NCBI GenBank assembly: GCA_023432025.1
Contig: JAEYVE010000273.1
Coordinates: 1 to 17,755, forward strand
Source: Pseudomonadota bacterium
GTDB taxonomy: Bacteria; Myxococcota_A; Polyangia; Polyangiales; Polyangiaceae
DNA length: 17,755 nucleotides
Direction: 5' to 3'
In this document: in pieces, positions 13,499 to 17,755 of the stretch
How positions within the stretch are numbered: position 1 is the stretch's first letter
Layout: each line of letters opens with the position of its first letter
Position numbers and translations under genes: made by a program
The notes under the pieces: model-generated
Told to the model about the DNA's origin: nothing
Database searches by the model: none
The model's input: only the letters and a program-made list of their open reading frames with translations

Positions 13499-15223
13499 AT
13501 GTCTCGACGTGATCCGCACATCCCACTCTTTCTCTGGGTCGCGACGGCCATTGTGGCGCACGCGATCTGGGGCGGAGGTGCGCAAAAAGCCGTCACGGCC
13601 ATCGAGGAGACGCTCGACATCGAGAGCTTCGCCAAGAGCGTGCAGCGTCACGTGCGGCAAAGCGTCGGCCCGCTCGAGGTGACCTTGCTCGAGGAGCCCG
13701 ACAGCGAGCTCGCCATCGACCCGACGCCGCCCGACCAGAAGCCGCCCATCGATCCGGCGGACCCCGTTCAGCCATCACCGAACGAGGAGCTCCCGGAGCC
13801 GGAAAAGAAGAAGAAGGAAGAAGAAGAAAAGAAGCCCGAGGAAAAGAAGCTCGCCGAAGAGAAAAAGCCCGAGGAAAAGAAGCTCGCCGAAGAGAAAAAG
13901 GCAGAGCCCACTCCTCCGAAGCCGCTCGTCACGCCGCCGAAGGCCCCGAATCGCATCGCGGTCGAGCAGCACGTCAAGAAGGACCAAGAGGACAACCCGG
14001 ACGCCAAGCACATCGCGGACGACGCGAACCACGTCGAGGAAGAAACTCGCGCTCGCATCACCTCCACGGATCAAAACGAAGCCGAGCCCACACCCGGCGG
14101 GCACTTCGTGGGCAAGGAGAAGGAGCCCGGGAATTCCGAGGAGTCCCGCGTCGCGCAAAGCGACGATCAGGACGGATCCAGCGACCGCACCCCCGGTGAC
14201 ACGGCGGGCAGCGAGCCACGGCCAGCTGCAGCCGCACAGGCGCCGGAGCAAGTGACCGCGAGCGGCGGTGCCACGCGTCCGAACACGCCCGAGCGCGCGG
14301 CTCAGGCACCCCGCGAAGCCCAAACCGCCCAGGAAGAATCACCTCACGCGCACCACGGCCCGCAGGGCGCCTGGTCGCTCAATGCACCTGAGCCCGGCCG
14401 TCAGGCTCAAAAGGCGCTCCCCGAACGGCAAGCAGTGCGCCCCACGGACTTGCTCGGTTTGGGCGCGCCGGGCGTCACTGCAAACGGCGTGAACCTGAAC
14501 CTCACACCGAACCTGGCGATCGCCGCGGTGGGCGTGGACCAACTGGCGCGTGAGCGCCGCCTCGACGGCGCAAGGCGCAAGAGCGCCCACTTGGGGTCAT
14601 GGAAGTCGCTCGGTTTGGAGCGTTGGCGCCCGGCGCTCGAAAATTACGTGGCGTCGGTCAAACCCGGCAACCAGACCGCGCTCAACGCCGCGCGTGTCCC
14701 GTTCGCTCGCTACCTGAACGCCATTCACAACCGCCTGCACCCCGTCTTCGCGGACCGCTTCCTGGCGACGCTGGACGGCATGCCAGCCAATCATCCGATG
14801 AATCGCCAGGACATGGTGACTCACATCGAGATCGTGCTGAGCAAGGAGGACGGACGCATCGTGCGGATGGGCGTCACCAAGTCCAGCGGCGTCACGGCAT
14901 TCGACGTCGGCGCGCTCGACTCCGTACAAAAGGCCTCACCTTTCGGCGCGCCGCCGGGCGCCATCGTGTCGCCCGACGGCAACGTGTACCTGCATTGGGA
15001 ATTCTACCGTCAGCCGTTTTACGCGTGCTCCACGTACTTCGCCCATCCGTACATGCTGAAGGGCACGCCGACGTCACCGCCGCCGGAAGTTGCTCCGCCC
15101 AGTCAGCCCTCCTACGATGAACGAGAGGGCTCCGGCGCGTCGCCCGGAGATCGGAGTGGGTCGCTCGACGGACACGAATTCAAACGCGGGCGCGGCTCCG
15201 CCGCCCCAGCCCCCCGAGGCTGA
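13499..15223 (+). CDS. TonB/TolA-family energy transducer
   Basis: 574 residues. There is a short cytoplasmic start and one transmembrane helix (about 9-27, with His21 inside). A long periplasmic linker follows: Pro/Asp/Glu-rich at 65-100, Lys/Glu-rich at 101-136 with an exact 11-residue repeat, then low-complexity to about 310. The C-terminal TonB-like domain spans about 401-503: RYLNAIHNRLHPVF, the strand HIEIVLSKEDGRIVRMGV, KSSGVTAFDVGALDSVQKAS, FGAPPGAI and NVYLHWEFYR. TonB and TolA proteins link an inner-membrane proton-driven motor to outer-membrane receptors or envelope proteins. No exbB, exbD, tolQ or tolR gene is nearby. A tail of about 70 residues after the domain is unusual, and its last 35 codons overlap the next gene. 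Start ATG 13499 lacks a clear ribosome site. The TonB-like call is good; the partner is unknown. Confidence 0.85.
   Translation: MSRRDPHIPLFLWVATAIVAHAIWGGGAQKAVTAIEETLDIESFAKSVQRHVRQSVGPLEVTLLEEPDSELAIDPTPPDQKPPIDPADPVQPSPNEELPEPEKKKKEEEEKKPEEKKLAEEKKPEEKKLAEEKKAEPTPPKPLVTPPKAPNRIAVEQHVKKDQEDNPDAKHIADDANHVEEETRARITSTDQNEAEPTPGGHFVGKEKEPGNSEESRVAQSDDQDGSSDRTPGDTAGSEPRPAAAAQAPEQVTASGGATRPNTPERAAQAPREAQTAQEESPHAHHGPQGAWSLNAPEPGRQAQKALPERQAVRPTDLLGLGAPGVTANGVNLNLTPNLAIAAVGVDQLARERRLDGARRKSAHLGSWKSLGLERWRPALENYVASVKPGNQTALNAARVPFARYLNAIHNRLHPVFADRFLATLDGMPANHPMNRQDMVTHIEIVLSKEDGRIVRMGVTKSSGVTAFDVGALDSVQKASPFGAPPGAIVSPDGNVYLHWEFYRQPFYACSTYFAHPYMLKGTPTSPPPEVAPPSQPSYDEREGSGASPGDRSGSLDGHEFKRGRGSAAPAPRG
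13832..13897 (+). repeat. 33-bp exact tandem duplication in the TonB linker
   Basis: Copy 1 (13832-13864) and copy 2 (13865-13897) are identical and encode an 11-residue Lys/Glu/Pro unit (KPEEKKLAEEK register). They lie in the charged helical or extended linker, where copy-number change would alter periplasmic reach without breaking the frame. Confidence 0.85.
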
Positions 15224-16331
15224 GCAGCCACGCGAGGCCGAACCGCCCCCCGAGGCTGAGCAGCCAGGCGAGGCTGAGCAGCCACGCGAAGCCAAGCCTG
15301 ACAAGGAGGCGCCTTCACCAGTCCGTGAGCCGTCCGACGAAGGTCGCTTGCTGCTCGCGTGGGCAGCTCTTGCGTGGGTCGGCTTCCTAGCGACGCTGCT
15401 GCTGCTGCCGGGCTTACGCGGCGCCGCTAGCGGCCTCGGCGCCGCTATCAATGCCGTGTCGAGCGTCGGCGCGGTGGTCGCTCAGCTGCTCGCTATCTTG
15501 GGGCTCGTCCTCGTCGTTCACCTCGAGCTCGTGCTTTTGCGGGTTCGCGTCCCCTGGCTCGTGCGCGTCGCCAGCGTCCCGACGACGGCGGTGGCTGCGA
15601 CGCTGCTCATGAACGCATCCGTCGACGGCCTGACGCCATTCGCCGTGCTCGTCCTCACGGCGAGCGCGGGCATCCTGGCGCTCGTCGTGGGCGCCGTGAA
15701 CCTCTCGTCGCGCAAGCGCTCGTCGGCCTGGGCGGGCACGCTGCTCGTGACCGTGGGCTCCGTCAGCTTGCTCTCACTCGGAGCGCGCGTCGCCACGCGC
15801 GTCGCAGTGGAGCGGCGCACGGAGGCAGCAGAGGTGTTCGGCCGCTCGCTCGCTACCGCCGCCTTCGTCCTCTCCGTGGCGCTCCTCGCCACGGTGCTCT
15901 GGCACCGAGCGCGGCTCACCAAGCGAGGGTGGCACACACTCGCTGCGCTGCTCGCTGCCTCGCTTCTTTGGACATGGGTCGCGGCGCGTGCCAGCGAGCC
16001 GGACGTGCCGCACGTGGTGGTGCTGCTCGCTCGCGCGGCGCTGGCCTCCGTGCGCGCGCCGCTCCCTTACTTGCCGGTCGTCGTTGTCACGTGGGGTCAG
16101 CTCTTGGCCTTCGCCGCCGCAGCCTGGGTGCTCACGACGCAAGCCTTGCCGCGCTACCTGCGCGTCATCGTGGCCTTGAGCCTCTTGTCCCTGCTTGCGC
16201 CCGACGTGCCGCTGTTGTCCTTGGGTCTCGTGCTCGCGTCGCTGGTCGCCGCCGTGGTCTACGCACCGCGCGCCAGCGCCGCGTCATCCGACGCGCTCTC
16301 GACGGGCACCTCGCAGCTGGGCGACCCCTGA
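15117..16331 (+). CDS. Polytopic membrane protein of unknown function
   Basis: 404 residues from ATG 15117; an in-frame ATG at 15090 lies deeper in tonB, and GTG 15156 is a later alternative. Residues about 25-75 are Pro/Glu/Ala-rich, with EAEQP three times, and predicted cytoplasmic or disordered. Then come about ten hydrophobic helices, for example LLAWAALAWVGFLATLLLL, VAQLLAILGLVLVVHLELVLL, FAVLVLTASAGILALVVGAV, LPVVVVTWGQLLAFAAAAWVL and the last at about 365-390. The tail is short and Ser/Thr-rich. I recognise no transporter or enzyme family. The start overlaps the TonB gene by 107 bp, so the two are co-transcribed and perhaps coupled. A role as inner-membrane partner of that TonB-like protein is possible, but it is not an ExbB homologue by eye. 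Confidence 0.75.
   Translation: MNERAPARRPEIGVGRSTDTNSNAGAAPPPQPPEAEQPREAEPPPEAEQPGEAEQPREAKPDKEAPSPVREPSDEGRLLLAWAALAWVGFLATLLLLPGLRGAASGLGAAINAVSSVGAVVAQLLAILGLVLVVHLELVLLRVRVPWLVRVASVPTTAVAATLLMNASVDGLTPFAVLVLTASAGILALVVGAVNLSSRKRSSAWAGTLLVTVGSVSLLSLGARVATRVAVERRTEAAEVFGRSLATAAFVLSVALLATVLWHRARLTKRGWHTLAALLAASLLWTWVAARASEPDVPHVVVLLARAALASVRAPLPYLPVVVVTWGQLLAFAAAAWVLTTQALPRYLRVIVALSLLSLLAPDVPLLSLGLVLASLVAAVVYAPRASAASSDALSTGTSQLGDP
15216..15284 (+). repeat. Three copies of a 15-bp repeat across the tonB stop
   Basis: GAGGCTGAGCAGCCA occurs at 15216-15230, 15252-15266 and 15270-15284, each followed by a GCGA-containing hexamer and each encoding EAEQP in the membrane-protein frame. The TGA that ends tonB (15221-15223) lies inside the first copy. 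Confidence 0.85.
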
Positions 16332-16344
16332 AGGATCGCCCAGC
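16316..16344. terminator. Hairpin at the convergent junction, likely bidirectional terminator
   Basis: GCTGGGCGA (16316-16324) pairs perfectly with TCGCCCAGC (16336-16344) over an 11-base loop that contains the TGA of the membrane-protein gene. The convergent SGNH lipoprotein gene ends 13 bases beyond. There is no T-run, but stem quality and location favour termination for both strands. Confidence 0.55.
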
Positions 16345-16356
16345 GCGCAAGCCACC

Positions 16357-17685
16357 TCAGGGTGCCGGGAGCGGCAACTTGGAATCCGGAAGACGGAACG
16401 GACTCTCCGCGCTGGACCACCACGTGCAGTCGTCCAACTGATTCCCGCGGATGGTGTAGAACGCCGGGCACACGTCTCTCTCGACGCGCGTGCGGCAGTC
16501 CTCCATGGTGCGTCCGAGCGGCTGGCCATTGTCGAAGTAGTCCGCCATGGCTTGCCAGGCGATTTCTTCGAGCTTCGCCGCCGTGTTGCTCGGCACTTGA
16601 TCCGACCCTGCGTTCGCCCCGGAAGGCGGCTTTCCGAAGAGCGCGGAGTAGTGCACGGCCGCCATGAAGTACTGACCGACGTGCGTTAGATGCACGTTGT
16701 CGGTGAACAACGCGTCCAACTTTTGCTGCTGAGAACCGGTGATGCCGGGTACCTCGTCGGCGAGCGTCGCCTCCACCAAGCGCGCCAGCGCCTGCGAGCC
16801 CGGAATGACGGCCAGCGAGCGTTCACGTCCTGCGCCCTCGAGGTGCAGGTTGATCTTGCCGACGATGCACTCCCACAAAACGAGCTCCGTGCTCTGGTAC
16901 TCGACCCACGGCGCCGGGTTCGCTTTGTCGATGTCGGGCCACACTTGGTACACGAGGGTACGCGCCGTGTCGTGACGCTCCGCGAGCCGATCGTGATAGT
17001 GAAGGATGTAGCCGACCGTGTCTTCCCAGCGAATCGTCTGGATTGGATCGTGCCGCTCGGTGATGAGCAGCGTGTCGTACTTCTCACCGCTCGGAATGGT
17101 CGTCGGGTTGGCGAGCTCCGCGAGCAGATCGCGATCGGAGCCGCTTCTGTTCTTGCCTCGACGGTAGCCGGTCCAGTTGTCGCTGTTGCTGTCGCCGCGC
17201 GTGCGCACCCGAATGGGTGAGCCGATGACGTTCTGCTGCTCCCAGTTCAACGTGTCGCCGCGCGCAGTTGCGATGGCGGCCGTGAAGTCGGGCATGGGGT
17301 TGTCGAGCAAGCTGTGTCCCGAAAAGAGCACGTTGGCGCTCGACCGCTCACCGAGCGCAGGGCCACCCGGGCCCAGCGTGGTTCCACCGGTGCCGTTCGA
17401 GCTACCGCTGCTGCCGTTGCCGCCGGTGGCGCTGCTCCCGCCGTTGCCGTTCCCCGAGCCACCGGATCCGGTGGAGGCGCCCCCGCTGCCGCTCTTGTTG
17501 CCGCCGCTACCGCTGGCGCTCGCACCTGAACCGTTCGAACCGCCCGTCCCCGGCCCTCCCGCATCCTCCGCGGAGCTCAAGCCCGAGCTGCACGCGGCCG
17601 CGAGGCCACCGACGAGTGAAAGCGCGGTGAGCGCAACGGCCCACCGACGTGAGCGACCCAGGTGAAGCGGTGTTCGATCAAGCAT
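16357..17685 (-). CDS. SGNH/GDSL-like hydrolase lipoprotein
   Basis: 442 residues. The signal peptide has basic residues RSRR and ends in LAAAC (Cys32), so it is a probable lipoprotein. Residues about 43-110 are a very long Gly/Ser/Asn linker. The domain from about 117 shows an SGNH-like plan: NVLFSGHSLLDN (candidate nucleophile Ser125, with His instead of Asp in the GDS position), DTLLITERHD (204-213) in the middle, and LFTDNVHLTHVGQYF (326-340) with the Asp329-x2-His332 catalytic pair near the C-terminus. The C-terminal tail has Cys residues that could form disulphides (DCRTR, RDVCPAFY, DDCTWW). It likely cleaves an ester or acetyl group on an extracellular polymer; the substrate is not predictable. 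ATG 17685 has AGGA about 11 bases upstream. The 70 bases beyond it hold no gene that I can see. Confidence 0.8.
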   Translation of the reverse strand: MLDRTPLHLGRSRRWAVALTALSLVGGLAAACSSGLSSAEDAGGPGTGGSNGSGASASGSGGNKSGSGGASTGSGGSGNGNGGSSATGGNGSSGSSNGTGGTTLGPGGPALGERSSANVLFSGHSLLDNPMPDFTAAIATARGDTLNWEQQNVIGSPIRVRTRGDSNSDNWTGYRRGKNRSGSDRDLLAELANPTTIPSGEKYDTLLITERHDPIQTIRWEDTVGYILHYHDRLAERHDTARTLVYQVWPDIDKANPAPWVEYQSTELVLWECIVGKINLHLEGAGRERSLAVIPGSQALARLVEATLADEVPGITGSQQQKLDALFTDNVHLTHVGQYFMAAVHYSALFGKPPSGANAGSDQVPSNTAAKLEEIAWQAMADYFDNGQPLGRTMEDCRTRVERDVCPAFYTIRGNQLDDCTWWSSAESPFRLPDSKLPLPAP

Positions 17686-17755
17686 CGAGAAATATCCTGC
17701 AAGGTGAGACGAATGCAGTCACAAGCACATCCCAAAGGGCCGGCCTGTGCAATAG

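Noticed and set aside
13775..14323. Minus-strand frame rich in Leu/Phe/Ser opposite the TonB linker
   Set aside because: The apparent hydrophobic protein is only the complement of the Lys/Glu codons in the TonB linker.
17686..17755. Possible promoter of the SGNH lipoprotein gene at the window edge
   Set aside because: A TTGCAC-like hexamer is present on the minus strand but no acceptable -10 follows at the right spacing, and the region is cut by the window end.

Overview
The window is GC-rich (roughly two thirds G+C by eye) and fully bacterial. It suggests a myxobacterium of the Sorangium/Polyangiales kind. The signs are strong GC bias at third codon positions, several secreted lipoproteins with long Gly/Ser/Thr-rich linkers after the lipid cysteine, an expanded TonB-family protein, and a bacterial histone-fold gene. 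This placement is inference from style; no rRNA or other phylogenetic marker is present.

Layout. At 1-162 is the tail of an ABC-F ATPase gene, which converges on a minus-strand membrane pair (GDYXXLXY protein and DUF2157 protein, 215-2154) across a strong hairpin. A divergent region leads to a plant-type ATP-dependent phosphofructokinase (2408-3778), which converges on a minus-strand DUF1207 envelope protein (3817-4770). Then follow plus-strand genes: an endonuclease/exonuclease/phosphatase-fold lipoprotein translationally coupled to a predicted outer-membrane protein (4959-6934), a DinB-fold protein (6978-7523), a zinc-finger plus histone-fold protein (7595-8158) and a CBM9-like lipoprotein (8264-9217). 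A minus-strand operon carries metG (methionyl-tRNA synthetase, 9999-12068) and a small zinc-ribbon protein (9384-9989). Divergent from metG is an SDR-family protein whose catalytic Tyr position is Glu (12280-13134). A TonB-family protein (13499-15223) overlaps a polytopic membrane protein (15117-16331), and this pair converges on an SGNH-type lipoprotein (16357-17685).

How the genes fit together. This is mostly a core-genome neighbourhood of small transcription units with no mobile element, CRISPR array, tRNA or rRNA that I can see. Metabolism and translation (phosphofructokinase, MetRS, SDR, ABC-F) are mixed with cell-envelope genes (three lipoproteins, two outer-membrane-type proteins, TonB, DUF2157 pair).

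The item most worth attention is the 187-residue protein at 7595-8158. It has an N-terminal six-Cys/two-His zinc-binding module resembling MYND/HIT fingers, a disordered linker and a C-terminal histone fold ending in an archaeal-histone-like RKTV..RD segment. The missing catalytic Tyr of the SDR protein and the repeat-containing overlap between tonB and the membrane protein are secondary points of interest.
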